Shown here: positions 8,085 through 16,105 of the stretch, one piece after another
Layout: every line of letters begins with the position of its first letter
How positions within the stretch are numbered: the stretch's first letter is position 1
Assembly (NCBI GenBank): GCA_001513505.1
Contig: LFTM01000089.1
Coordinates: 1 to 25,733, forward strand
DNA length: 25,733 nt
From: Clostridiales bacterium DTU092
GTDB taxonomy: Bacteria > Bacillota > Clostridia > Caldicoprobacterales > Caldicoprobacteraceae
Reading direction: 5' to 3'
Program-made: the position numbers and the translations under genes
The notes under the pieces: model-generated
Databases searched by the model: none
What the model saw: the letters and a program-made list of their open reading frames with translations, nothing else
What the model was told of the DNA's origin: nothing

Positions 8085-8232
8085 TTTGGTGCCACTCCTT
8101 TCATCCTTCCTTCGTCATAGATAGACGTTACCGTTAATATTTTGTTGCATTTGTTTTTATTTTAATCAATGAATAAGCGACAATTCAGTTGAGGATACTA
8201 TAGTTAGCAAATCCATGAAAGGAGTGTTGCAT

Positions 8233-8418
8233 ATGGCACAGTTTAACCAGCTGGAACTTCAAAATCTCAGACATCTTATCGGAGCCCACGAAACAGCATA
8301 CCAAAAACTACAGGAGTACGCCCAGCAGGCAGATGACCCACAGATTAGACAGATGTTCCAGAAATCGGCTCAGGATGCTCAAAAAGCTAAACAACAATTA
8401 ATGTCATTATTAGGATAA
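8233..8418 (+). CDS. Small spore coat-like protein, helical, first of a pair
   Basis: A 61-aa, strongly helical, glutamine-rich protein resembling the short CotF-related coat proteins common in Clostridia, a two-helix ferritin-like hairpin. I chose ATG 8233 because AAAGGAG (8219-8225) lies at the right distance; the in-frame ATG at 8215 overlaps that site. The downstream gene begins 11 nt later with its own AGGAGG, so the two form an operon ending at the terminator near 8708. It probably belongs to the mother-cell spore coat programme. The exact role of these short coat proteins is not known. Confidence 0.75.
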   Translation: MAQFNQLELQNLRHLIGAHETAYQKLQEYAQQADDPQIRQMFQKSAQDAQKAKQQLMSLLG

Positions 8419-8429
8419 GGAGGTATATT

Positions 8430-8675
8430 ATGCGGGAAAAGGACATGGTCAATGATGTATTGTCCATGCTAAAAAGCAGTATAACCACTTATGCAGGTGT
8501 AATAACCGAGGCAGAAAATCCTCAGTTCAGGCAAACAGTCCAACAGCTTAGAAATAACTGTGAAACATTCCACTACGATCTTTTTAATGTAGCAAAACAA
8601 AAAGGATACTATCAACCTGCCAAGCAGGTTAGTCCAGCTGATATACAGGATATTCGCTCACAGTTTATGAGCTAG
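8430..8675 (+). CDS. CotF-family spore coat protein
   Basis: An 81-aa protein with features of CotF-type spore coat proteins: an N-terminal helix with MVNDVLSMLKSS, a second with NPQFRQTVQQLRNNCETFHYDLF, and the family ending KQKGYYQPA..VSPADIQDIRSQF. The length is that of the common clostridial short form; B. subtilis CotF is longer. The ATG start follows AGGAGG at good spacing. It is cotranscribed with the 61-aa protein upstream, and a strong terminator follows 33 nt after its stop. Its presence is good evidence that the organism makes endospores. Confidence 0.85.
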   Translation: MREKDMVNDVLSMLKSSITTYAGVITEAENPQFRQTVQQLRNNCETFHYDLFNVAKQKGYYQPAKQVSPADIQDIRSQFMS

Positions 8676-8707
8676 CTTATAACAACCATTTATTAAATCC
8701 GGGAACA

Positions 8708-8740
8708 AAAGGGAGGACTTATCGCAAGCCTCCCTTTCTT
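8708..8740 (+). terminator. Intrinsic terminator after the coat gene pair
   Basis: AAAGGGAGG (8708-8716), one bulged A, then CTT pair with AAG and CCTCCCTTT (8726-8737) around a 5-nt loop, followed by a T-rich tail. This is about 12 bp of stem and lies 39 bp upstream of the insertion sequence. Confidence 0.88.
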
Positions 8741-8778
8741 AATCTGTTATCTGCTTAAAAAAATCTGCACTGTGTTCT

Positions 8779-10341
8779 TAGTGTAAAATTACATTGGGGA
8801 AAAACAAAAAAATAAAAGAAAAGAGTATCTCCTCTGTGATATTATATAAATATCTAAAACCAAAACCACAGGAAGGAGATACTCTTATGGAACTAATTAT
8901 ACAGGAAATCATTCAAAAAATCATTAGTTGTTTTGAAATAGAATTAGAGAAACTGATAATGGAAAGAAGAGATATATCTGAATTTATACTTGCAACTAAG
9001 AATGTTCTGGATGAGGTTGGAACAATCATAGTTGCGAACGCCTTGGAAAAAGCAGATGAGATAATCAGAAACAGCAAGACTCGCAAACAGGCGTGGACGA
9101 TAAAAGAAACAGCGGTAAAAAAGGCCTATGGAACCATATTTGGGGAAGTCAGGTATGAGAGAACATACTATCAAAACAAAAGAACAGGTGAATACAGCTA
9201 TCTGTCAGATGAGGCTGTAGGCATATTACCTCATGACAAATTAGATGCTTCTCTAAAGGCAAAGCTGATAGAAGAAGCAGTATATATGTCATATGGTAAA
9301 AGCGGACAAAAAGCCTGTGAGACAATATCTCTGACATCCCAGACAGTGATGAACAGCATACGGGAGCTTGGGAGCATAGAGAATGAAGCAGTAGAGATAA
9401 AGCAGGATAAAAGAACTGCGAGAGTACTTTATATAGAGGCGGATGAAGATCATGTTGCACTACAGGATGGAGGTTATGTAGAGCCCAAGCTTGTTTATGT
9501 ACACGAAGGGAAAAAGAGAGTAGGCAAGAAGCGATGGGAACTGATAAATGTAAGGTATTTCAGCGGTGTTTATACAAACAGCGATGAACTATGGCTGGAG
9601 GTTGCGGACTACATAGATAAAGCTTACGATATGGATAGTATAGAAAAGATATATTTATCAGGAGATGGAGCCCCTTGGATAAAGAATGGACCAGGCTGGA
9701 TAAAAGGAAGCATCTATGTGCTGGACCGTTACCACTTATCAAAATACGTGACGCAAGCAACAGCGCATATGGGATATACCACACCAATAATGTGGGACTA
9801 TATAAATGCCGGAGACAGGAATAGTGTAAAAGAGTTGTTTAAAGCAATTATTAGTACAACTGACCAAGAGACAAAGAGAACAGCTGTGGAGGAAGCAAGA
9901 AGGTACATATTAGGGAACTGGGAAGGGATAATGCGGCAGTATGATACGGATTATATTGGCTGCAGTGCAGAAGGACATGTTAGCCATATTTTGTCGTCCA
10001 GATTAAGCTCAAGGCCTTTGGGTTGGAGTAAAACAGGAGTGGACCAGATGTCCAGGTTAAGGGTGTTTGTAGCAAACGGCGGGAATGTATATGATATATT
10101 TATGCGAAAGAAGAAATCGGAAATAAATAAAGCAAGGCAAATAAAAGTGGATCATGAGATTATTAGGAACCGAAAGTATATCTCATCTCATGAGACAATT
10201 GGTAACATAACTATATTGAACATTGGGAAAAGAACCCGGGTTTCACAGCTCCTTAAGTCAATAAGGGATGCTTAATGCGGGGAGACAGATAAATCCAGGG
10301 GGATGCTTTTTATTTAAAAAACCCAAAGTATCTTGACGCTA
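8779..10341 (+). mobile_element. ISLre2-family insertion sequence, about 1.56 kb
   Basis: One transposase gene is flanked by imperfect terminal inverted repeats. The left end (8779-8799, TAGTGTAAAATTACATTGGGG) and the reverse complement of the right end (10321-10341, TAGCGTCAAGATACTTTGGGT) agree at about two thirds of positions, including TAG, GT, TAC and TTGGG. The size fits the family. No 9-bp target duplication is visible at these edges, so either the boundaries are off by a few bases, one end has decayed, or the element is old. It sits between the coat-gene terminator and the aldo/keto reductase promoter and breaks no gene. Confidence 0.85.
8887..10275 (+). CDS. ISLre2-family transposase
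   Basis: 462 aa from ATG 8887, which follows GGAAGGAG. This start is preferred over an upstream in-frame codon at 8794, which lies just inside the left terminal repeat and has no ribosome site. The protein matches the UPF0236/ISLre2 family over its full length. The likely DDE residues are D186 in LYIEADEDHVAL, D260 in YLSGDGAPWIKNG and E361 in IGCSAEGHVSHILSSRLS, all present. The N-terminal part (1-120) would contact DNA. With no internal stop or frameshift, the enzyme may still be active. Confidence 0.93.
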   Translation: MELIIQEIIQKIISCFEIELEKLIMERRDISEFILATKNVLDEVGTIIVANALEKADEIIRNSKTRKQAWTIKETAVKKAYGTIFGEVRYERTYYQNKRTGEYSYLSDEAVGILPHDKLDASLKAKLIEEAVYMSYGKSGQKACETISLTSQTVMNSIRELGSIENEAVEIKQDKRTARVLYIEADEDHVALQDGGYVEPKLVYVHEGKKRVGKKRWELINVRYFSGVYTNSDELWLEVADYIDKAYDMDSIEKIYLSGDGAPWIKNGPGWIKGSIYVLDRYHLSKYVTQATAHMGYTTPIMWDYINAGDRNSVKELFKAIISTTDQETKRTAVEEARRYILGNWEGIMRQYDTDYIGCSAEGHVSHILSSRLSSRPLGWSKTGVDQMSRLRVFVANGGNVYDIFMRKKKSEINKARQIKVDHEIIRNRKYISSHETIGNITILNIGKRTRVSQLLKSIRDA

Positions 10342-10359
10342 TCTTTACTGCCACCGCCC

Positions 10360-10388
10360 TTTAAATATTTCTACATCTTTGTTATAAT
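10360..10388 (+). promoter_or_regulatory. Promoter of the aldo/keto reductase gene
   Basis: A perfect TATAAT (10383-10388) lies 17 nt after TTTAAA (10360-10365), a 4-of-6 match to the -35 box. It lies outside the right end of the insertion sequence, so it is probably native. The start codon is 37 nt further on. Confidence 0.55.
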
Positions 10389-10424
10389 AAGATTGACCAA
10401 TAACTATACTAGGAGGGGATCCAG

Positions 10425-11576
10425 TTGTATTACAGAGAATTCGGAAATTTAGGGTTCAAAATTTCAACTTTCGGAATAGGGTGTATGCGTCTACCGTTGC
10501 TGCTTCAGCCTGACGGTTCAACCGATCCATCAAAAATCGATGAGGATGAAGCCATTAAAATGATCCGTTATGGAATAGACAATGGTGTTAACTACATAGA
10601 CACTGCATACGGTTACCATGGCGGCAACAGTGAAATCGTAACCGGCAAAGCACTGAAAGACGGATATAGGGAAAAAGTTAAACTGGCTACAAAACTTCCG
10701 GTTTGGCTGGCTAATTCCTACGAGGACTTTGGAAAGCTTCTTGATGAACAGTTGGCCAAACTTCAGGTTGATTATATTGATTTTTACCTGCTTCACGCAT
10801 TAAACAAAAACTCATGGGAAAAAGTAAAGGACATGGGTGTTTTGGAATTCCTGGACAAAGCCGTAGAAGCAGGAAAAATAAAGCATCCGGGCTTTTCATT
10901 CCATGACGAACTGCCGGTATTTAAATCAATTATTGACTCCTATGATTGGAAAATGTGTCAGATACAGCTTAACTTCTTAGATGAAAACTATCAGGCTGGC
11001 GTAGAGGGCCTGCGATATGCCGGTTCAAAGAATATACCAGTAGTGATAATGGAACCTTTGAGAGGCGGCAGACTTGCCCGCAATATACCCGAGGACATTC
11101 TTAAGGTATGGAACAGTTACCATATCAAACGCTCCCCGGTAGAATGGGCATTCAGATGGTTGTACAACTTCCCGGAAGTCACGGTAATTCTTAGCGGGGT
11201 AAGTACAATGGAACAGCTGAAGGAGAACATAGAAATCTTCAAAAATGCTGCTCCCAACTCAATGACCGAAGAAGAGCTCGAGTTGGTTGCCCAGGTAAAA
11301 GCTATATACGAAAGCAGGACCAAAGTGGATTGTACCGCATGCAACTACTGCATGCCCTGTCCTTCAGGGGTAGATATCCCCAGAATATTCAGCCTGTACA
11401 ATACTGCATCCATGTTCAATGAGTATGCTGAACAGTCCAAACATTATGAAAGGCTTATTGAAGAAAACAAGGATGCATCCAACTGTGTGGAATGCTCTCA
11501 ATGCGAAGGCGCATGTCCTCAAAACATTGCAATAATTGATATGCTTAAGGAAGCACATGAAGCATTGACCAAATAA
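10425..11576 (+). CDS. Aldo/keto reductase with C-terminal ferredoxin domain
   Basis: 383 aa. Residues 1-285 form an aldo/keto reductase barrel with the catalytic tetrad D59, Y64, K90 and H124. Residues 300-370 add a cysteine-rich 4Fe-4S module: C303-C306-C309 plus C312, and C354-C357-C360-C364 followed by Pro. This fused form is common in anaerobes and is thought to pass electrons between NAD(P)H and an iron-sulfur chain; the physiological substrate is unknown. The start is TTG, well supported by AGGAGGGG 7 nt upstream and by the YREFGNLGFKIS opening typical of the family. It is a single-gene unit with its own promoter and a strong terminator. Confidence 0.93.
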   Translation: MYYREFGNLGFKISTFGIGCMRLPLLLQPDGSTDPSKIDEDEAIKMIRYGIDNGVNYIDTAYGYHGGNSEIVTGKALKDGYREKVKLATKLPVWLANSYEDFGKLLDEQLAKLQVDYIDFYLLHALNKNSWEKVKDMGVLEFLDKAVEAGKIKHPGFSFHDELPVFKSIIDSYDWKMCQIQLNFLDENYQAGVEGLRYAGSKNIPVVIMEPLRGGRLARNIPEDILKVWNSYHIKRSPVEWAFRWLYNFPEVTVILSGVSTMEQLKENIEIFKNAAPNSMTEEELELVAQVKAIYESRTKVDCTACNYCMPCPSGVDIPRIFSLYNTASMFNEYAEQSKHYERLIEENKDASNCVECSQCEGACPQNIAIIDMLKEAHEALTK

Positions 11577-11580
11577 ACTC

Positions 11581-11616
11581 AAAAAAAGAGCTGCCAAAGA
11601 AGGCAGCTCTTTTTTT
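11581..11616. terminator. Bidirectional terminator between convergent genes
   Basis: A perfect 15-bp inverted repeat, AAAAAAAGAGCTGCC (11581-11595) with GGCAGCTCTTTTTTT (11602-11616), and a 6-nt loop. It begins 4 nt after the aldo/keto reductase stop and serves the MetH-activation-like gene from the other side, since both strands end in a T run. The stretch from 11617 to 11699 holds nothing else recognisable. Confidence 0.93.
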
Positions 11617-11699
11617 GCTATATAGTTTAAATCACAACCGTCGCAGTTGGCTGATAAATTTCATTGCAGTGCTTCACAATTGTCCAACGCAGGCGAACA

Positions 11700-12380
11700 T
11701 CATTTCTTATAAGACTCCACGAGGTGCGGATCGTATGGCGCCCTTCTGCCCGGACAATTTTCCCTTGAGCACATACGGCAGTTTTCGAAACCCTTGCTGT
11801 CGGAAAAAAGTATTCCCGAAGCTGACTTAATAGGAACCATCAAGTAGCTGTCGGTCAGCTCTACTCCAATATCCTGTTTAGGATCGCCTAAAATCCGGAA
11901 TAGATACGTCTGCTGGTCTATCGGCCAGTCTTCAAGGGATCCCGGATTCATACTGGCCACCGAACCGGGATGATAATCTTGTTCAATCCGGCGGTAAAGC
12001 TCCCTGGTTGCTTCAGCAAGCGCCATCTCCTTCATCCCGTCTACCCAGTAGCTTTCCATAAAATCTTTAATTGTTTTAGACCATTGCTCAATCTCGGTAC
12101 CGCATGTAACTATATAGGGAAAAACCCTGTATTTCTCATCCAAATTAATGCGTAAAACCCGGCTTGTCAGCTTTATTCCGTCAACAATAACATAATCATC
12201 GCCTCTGTCCTGAACGTATGACATTTTAAACAAAGCTTTAGGTCTCCCTATTATTTCAGCCTCCCGGGCCAAAGCTTTAAGCCTCTCTATATCTTCACCC
12301 TGCCGGGGTATATGGTATTTTTCTATCAGCTGTTCCACATCAATCTTCCAGGGAAAATTATCTAATACAATAATACTCAT
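11700..12380 (-). CDS. Vitamin B12-dependent methionine synthase activation-domain-like protein
   Basis: 226 aa, resembling the stand-alone form of the MetH activation (AdoMet-binding) domain in anaerobes. The block GSLEDWPIDQQTYLFRILG (about 145-163) matches the family's conserved W..xQ segment, and the tail carries C201-x2-C204-x4-C209-PGRRAPYDP, a cysteine motif typical of these short homologs that may bind a metal or cluster. In full MetH this domain remethylates cob(II)alamin using AdoMet. Short homologs probably reactivate a corrinoid protein encoded elsewhere, since no corrinoid methyltransferase is in the window. The ATG start has GAGGGG 5 nt upstream, and the gene lies 52 nt after the DUF89 gene. 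Confidence 0.8.
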   Translation of the reverse strand: MSIIVLDNFPWKIDVEQLIEKYHIPRQGEDIERLKALAREAEIIGRPKALFKMSYVQDRGDDYVIVDGIKLTSRVLRINLDEKYRVFPYIVTCGTEIEQWSKTIKDFMESYWVDGMKEMALAEATRELYRRIEQDYHPGSVASMNPGSLEDWPIDQQTYLFRILGDPKQDIGVELTDSYLMVPIKSASGILFSDSKGFENCRMCSRENCPGRRAPYDPHLVESYKK

Positions 12381-12432
12381 CGGATCCCCTCACTTATATT
12401 TATTATATGATACACATGGATTTGAACCTCTT

Positions 12433-13290
12433 TTATACGGTGAAAAATACCAGCTCACCCATTGGTGCACCTGCTGCTTTTGCTACCTCATCGCATTTTA
12501 TCTTTAGCAGGAAAAATATTCTATCCTTTGCGATTTCCTCCTGTTCAAGGGATTCAAAATTTGCCTGCCCTTTTGCTATAACCAGGGGCGCATTGTACAG
12601 TTTATCAGCAAATTCCGGGGAAATATGCCTGAAACTTACTCCCATAAACCTGGAGCCGGTGGTAATAACCCTGGTCACCTTGTCCATACCTACGTATACG
12701 GCATCCTCCATTGTAGCATCATTGAGAATAGGACCTTCTTTTACCACGTAGGTTACTTCTTTCCCCAGCCTGGCCAACTCTTCCACCAGTATTTTATCAA
12801 ACACTATCTCTCCCGAGTTGTCTCCTAAAAACAGGACTTCATCAACTTGATCCAATTTTTTAACAAAATCCCGGTATTGTTCTTTTGCAAAACCGATCTC
12901 CATACTGTATTTTAGTTCTTCATCTATATTAAAAGATCTTCTGATACCCAGGTCAATTATATTACCGGCAACCGATATTCTAAATGCCTTATAAAGCCGG
13001 TCTCCATTCTCATCAATCAATTCCTTCAAACGGGGATACAGTTGGAGCGCAAGGTCGTTGGACTGCCTTTTTGCCTCTTTGAACGGATCATCGTTCTTCA
13101 TAAGCTCATAAGTTTTCAATACAACATGAGTAGAGTTTTCTGCTGGTGTAGCAGTCCGGTCAAAACCCTTTACATAATCCATAAGCTTATATAATATTTC
13201 ATGCTGAGCATCTTCATCAATTCCACCCATTTTCATACAGGATACCGCCTGCTTTAAATAACAATGCACACAATCAATGCTTACCCTCAA
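12433..13290 (-). CDS. DUF89/ARMT1-like metal-dependent damage-control phosphatase
   Basis: About 285 aa. I chose TTG 13290, giving MRVSIDCVHCYLKQA, the usual family opening; the alternative TTG at 13302 sits directly on the AAGGAG site. Metal-site residues are visible: N110 and D113 in VAGNIIDLG, D157-N158 in LGDNSGEIVFD with D165, and KGQANFE further on. The N-terminal CxxC (C7, C10) marks the prokaryotic stand-alone subfamily. Characterised DUF89 enzymes dephosphorylate reactive or wrong sugar phosphates such as fructose 1-phosphate, preventing damage. It lies 37-50 nt downstream of pgi on the same strand, which fits clean-up of phosphosugars near glycolysis. Its substrate here is inferred. 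Confidence 0.88.
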   Translation of the reverse strand: MRVSIDCVHCYLKQAVSCMKMGGIDEDAQHEILYKLMDYVKGFDRTATPAENSTHVVLKTYELMKNDDPFKEAKRQSNDLALQLYPRLKELIDENGDRLYKAFRISVAGNIIDLGIRRSFNIDEELKYSMEIGFAKEQYRDFVKKLDQVDEVLFLGDNSGEIVFDKILVEELARLGKEVTYVVKEGPILNDATMEDAVYVGMDKVTRVITTGSRFMGVSFRHISPEFADKLYNAPLVIAKGQANFESLEQEEIAKDRIFFLLKIKCDEVAKAAGAPMGELVFFTV

Positions 13291-13339
13291 TCTCTGGCTC
13301 AACTCCTTTTGATTTTATATACATTTATATACTCTGCAT

Positions 13340-14773
13340 CTATATAATATATTCGGCTTTTTTTTCAGGCCTGGAATCCAGCTCTGCCTTCTTTCTCTCA
13401 TAACCGGGCCGTCCCATAAGGGCATAGGTAGCTATTTTGCCTTCTTCCACTCCGGGTTGATCGAAGGCGTTTATGTTCAGGAGTTCTGCAACAAAGGCAG
13501 TTTCTACCTCCAACATGTACAGAAGCTGGCCAATAGTAAACGCATTTACCTCAGGTAACATAATGGTCCTGTTCATTCTCTTTGCTTTGTACAGCGCATA
13601 CTCGGTGGCCATCTGTTCGGCCTGGATAAGCTGGTTCATGGTATGCCCTCCAAGGAAAGAAACTCCTGACATTTTCTCATAGGCCTTTGGAATATGAACT
13701 TCATTACGATATTTACCAACTGTCAAAAAGGTAATTACTTTATCAAAGGGTCCCTCCGTATACAGCTGTATCTGGGAATGCTGATCAGTTACTCCAAGAG
13801 CTTTAACCGGTGTTTGCCCCACATACACTTCATTCCCGTCAAGATCCACTTTTTTACCAAGGCTTTCAGCCCACAGCTGAGCATACCAGTCAGCCATATA
13901 TTTCAATGAATCAGCATAGGGCATCATCACCGATATGTTTTTACCCTGTTCCATAGCAATATATTGCAGAACAGCAGCCATGTACGCAGGATTTTTAAAT
14001 ACGTCTTCCTGACTGCACAGCTCGTCCATGTACGCTGCCCCTGCAAGCAATTCTTCAATATCAATACCACATACAGCTGCCGGCAGAAGCCCTACAGGTG
14101 AAAGCTCAGAAAATCTTCCTCCAACTCCGGCAGGAATATAGAAAGTTTTAAATCCCTCTTCCCGGGCAATTTGAATCAAATTGCCTTTTTCCATATCGGT
14201 AGTTGCTATAATGTGGTCTCTGTAATTATCTCCTATGACCTCCTTTAGCATATCCCTGACTATTAGAAATTGCGCCATAGTCTCAGAAGTATTACCCGAT
14301 TTGGTTACCACATTAAATACCGTACTTTTTACATCAATAATATCAAACAATGCCTGCATTCTCTCCGGATCAACATTGTCCACTACATAAAACCTGGGGC
14401 CACCTCTTTTTTCTCTTGGTATTTCATTGTAATGAAGATGGTTAAGAGCCTGATGCACAGCTATGGGGCCCAAAGCAGAACCACCGATGCCCAGTAGCAC
14501 AAAGCACTCAAATTTTTGCCTTACCCCGTCAGCGGTAGCCAGTATATCCTTAACCACTTCCTCCTGTGTATAGGGCAGTTCCCTCCATTGGGTCTTACCA
14601 ATCTTTCGTTTATGGTTAAGTTTTTCATTGGCAGCCTTAATTTGCTGCTCCAGTGCTGTAATTTGGGCTTTGCTTATCCCCCATTCTTCCCCGAGCATAT
14701 CGGACATCATATTATTAAAATCAAAACGTATTCTCATTGATTCTTTCCAATTATTATCTTCAAATCTCTTCAT
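13340..14773 (-). CDS. pgi: Glucose-6-phosphate isomerase
   Basis: About 477 aa; interconverts glucose 6-phosphate and fructose 6-phosphate in glycolysis. Both family signatures are present: GVGGRFSELSPVGLLPA and, near the C-terminus, AELLNINAFDQPGVEEGK. The sugar-phosphate loop (LLGIGGSALGP) and SGNTSET are intact. It is the Firmicutes-type isomerase with a short N-terminal extension. GGAAGGAG lies only a base or two from ATG 14782 and at a good distance from ATG 14773 (MKRFEDNNW), so the second is preferred. It probably heads a unit with the DUF89 and MetH-activation-like genes, a non-standard setting for pgi. Confidence 0.96.
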   Translation of the reverse strand: MKRFEDNNWKESMRIRFDFNNMMSDMLGEEWGISKAQITALEQQIKAANEKLNHKRKIGKTQWRELPYTQEEVVKDILATADGVRQKFECFVLLGIGGSALGPIAVHQALNHLHYNEIPREKRGGPRFYVVDNVDPERMQALFDIIDVKSTVFNVVTKSGNTSETMAQFLIVRDMLKEVIGDNYRDHIIATTDMEKGNLIQIAREEGFKTFYIPAGVGGRFSELSPVGLLPAAVCGIDIEELLAGAAYMDELCSQEDVFKNPAYMAAVLQYIAMEQGKNISVMMPYADSLKYMADWYAQLWAESLGKKVDLDGNEVYVGQTPVKALGVTDQHSQIQLYTEGPFDKVITFLTVGKYRNEVHIPKAYEKMSGVSFLGGHTMNQLIQAEQMATEYALYKAKRMNRTIMLPEVNAFTIGQLLYMLEVETAFVAELLNINAFDQPGVEEGKIATYALMGRPGYERKKAELDSRPEKKAEYII

Positions 14774-14796
14774 GTGTCTCATACTCCTTCCTATTA

Positions 14797-14825
14797 CTGA
14801 TACAGATTAAACAATATATTTTCAA
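14797..14825 (-). promoter_or_regulatory. pgi: Possible pgi promoter
   Basis: On the minus strand TTGAAA (14820-14825), a 17-nt spacer and TATCAG (14797-14802), a 4-of-6 match to -10. The -35 is good and the -10 weak. It lies 75 nt or less past the preceding hydrolase gene, so read-through transcription is also possible. Confidence 0.35.
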
Positions 14826-14857
14826 TAAACGGTTGCATCACTCAGTATTTTAACCGC

Positions 14858-15577
14858 TTATATGTATCCCTCTACCAACAACTTGCTTTCCATTGCTTTC
14901 TCGACAAATTGATGAACACGGATAAAAACCAGTTGTTTCTCTGAATCATTCAATATGTAATGCCCAGACTTTGGAAAAAACTGAATTTCCTTTTTACGGC
15001 TGGAAACATTATCGAATATATAATAGGCACCGGACCAGTTAAATATCTTATCCCTTTTACTTTGAATAACCAAAAGAGGGCAATAAAGCTTACTCAGCTT
15101 CCTTTTTGCCTGATTAACCAGCTTATTAAAGCTAAACAGATTATATAAAGTTGATATAACCATACGGTTTGCTTTGGAATGGCCTTTCTCCCCCAGCTCA
15201 CAGCGCAGCATATCAACAAACCTTCTAAAATCTGAAATAAATATTGGAGCATTTATGGTTATCAAAGCATCAACCCCGTATTTCTCAGCCAAATGAATCC
15301 CTATCAACCCTCCAATAGAATACCCGATAATGACAACGGTATAACAGGTTTTCATAAATTCAACAAGCTTTTTTTCAGCATAGTCCAGCCATTCAATATA
15401 GATATTGGGATTCACACCGTTCCAGGAATCAAAACTCATTGCCGGAGTATAGCAATAAGTTACATAGCCCTGTTTCTCCATATAAGAAGCCAAGGTATCA
15501 TCCCCGTCACAGCCGCCATTTGTCTCATGGATTATAAAACATCCAATACGTTTACGGTTTTTCGCGAATAAAGCCAC
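14858..15577 (-). CDS. Alpha/beta hydrolase (carboxylesterase-like)
   Basis: 239 aa with an alpha/beta hydrolase fold. The nucleophile elbow is GYSIGG with S87; the acid is probably D176 (QSKRDKIFN) and the base H206 (KSGHYILND), so the triad is complete. HETNGG near residues 17-22 supplies the oxyanion-hole segment. It resembles the monoacylglycerol lipase/carboxylesterase group, but the substrate is unknown. No signal peptide is seen. The start is GTG with GGAGGGGAGG at good spacing. It lies 85 nt after yjbQ with no terminator between, and may belong to the comEC-led transcript. Confidence 0.85.
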   Translation of the reverse strand: MALFAKNRKRIGCFIIHETNGGCDGDDTLASYMEKQGYVTYCYTPAMSFDSWNGVNPNIYIEWLDYAEKKLVEFMKTCYTVVIIGYSIGGLIGIHLAEKYGVDALITINAPIFISDFRRFVDMLRCELGEKGHSKANRMVISTLYNLFSFNKLVNQAKRKLSKLYCPLLVIQSKRDKIFNWSGAYYIFDNVSSRKKEIQFFPKSGHYILNDSEKQLVFIRVHQFVEKAMESKLLVEGYI

Positions 15578-15662
15578 GTACTGCCCTCCCCTCCAACTTC
15601 ATGATCCAGTGATAAGGGTTTCATCTTAAGCTTTCCCTGCATAGTCATGTCTTAACAGCCGG

Positions 15663-16079
15663 CTACTCTCCTATGATTTTCACCAGTACCCGTTTCCTCC
15701 GTTTTCCATCAAACTCACCGTAAAAGATCTGTTCCCACGGTCCCAGATCCAGCCTACCGTCAGTAATTGCTACAACCACTTCCCTGCCCATTATAGTCCG
15801 CTTCAGATGAGCATCGGCGTTATCTTCAAACACATTATGACGATATCGGGAATATGGCTTTTCGGGAGCTAAGCCTTCCAGCCATTCTTCAAAATCCTGA
15901 TGAAGGCCCGGTTCATCATCATTTATAAACACACTGGCCGTTATATGCATGGCATTGCACAAAAGCAATCCCTCTTTAATACCGCTTTCATTGACGCAGT
16001 CCTGCAATGTATCGGTTATATTAATAAAGGCCCGCCTTTTGTTTACCTCAAACCACAGTTCTTTTCTGTAACTTTTCAT
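15663..16079 (-). CDS. YjbQ/UPF0047 family protein
   Basis: About 138 aa. Conserved UPF0047 blocks are CNAMHITASVFINDDEP (about 43-59), the HNVFEDNADAHLKRTIMG stretch, and the terminal ITDGRLDLGPWEQIFYGEFDG, which frame a metal site with conserved histidines. The E. coli homolog shows weak thiamine-phosphate synthase activity, but its natural role is unknown. ATG 16079 is preferred over ATG 16085, because AAAGGAG lies 9 nt from the former and only 3 nt from the latter. It follows comEC by about 26 nt and is probably cotranscribed with it. Confidence 0.92.
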   Translation of the reverse strand: MKSYRKELWFEVNKRRAFINITDTLQDCVNESGIKEGLLLCNAMHITASVFINDDEPGLHQDFEEWLEGLAPEKPYSRYRHNVFEDNADAHLKRTIMGREVVVAITDGRLDLGPWEQIFYGEFDGKRRKRVLVKIIGE

Positions 16080-16105
16080 GAACATCAGCTCCTTTCATCA
16101 GGTTT

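Noticed and set aside
8132..8212. Sporulation (SigK/SigE type) promoter upstream of the coat genes
   Set aside because: GATACTATA resembles a SigK -10, but no AC-type -35 lies at the right distance, so I cannot support a call.
10333..10388. Outward-facing -35 (TTGACG) at the right end of the insertion sequence forming a hybrid promoter for the aldo/keto reductase
   Set aside because: The distance to TATAAT is 44 nt, far beyond the 16-18 nt needed. TTTAAA at 17 nt is a better partner.
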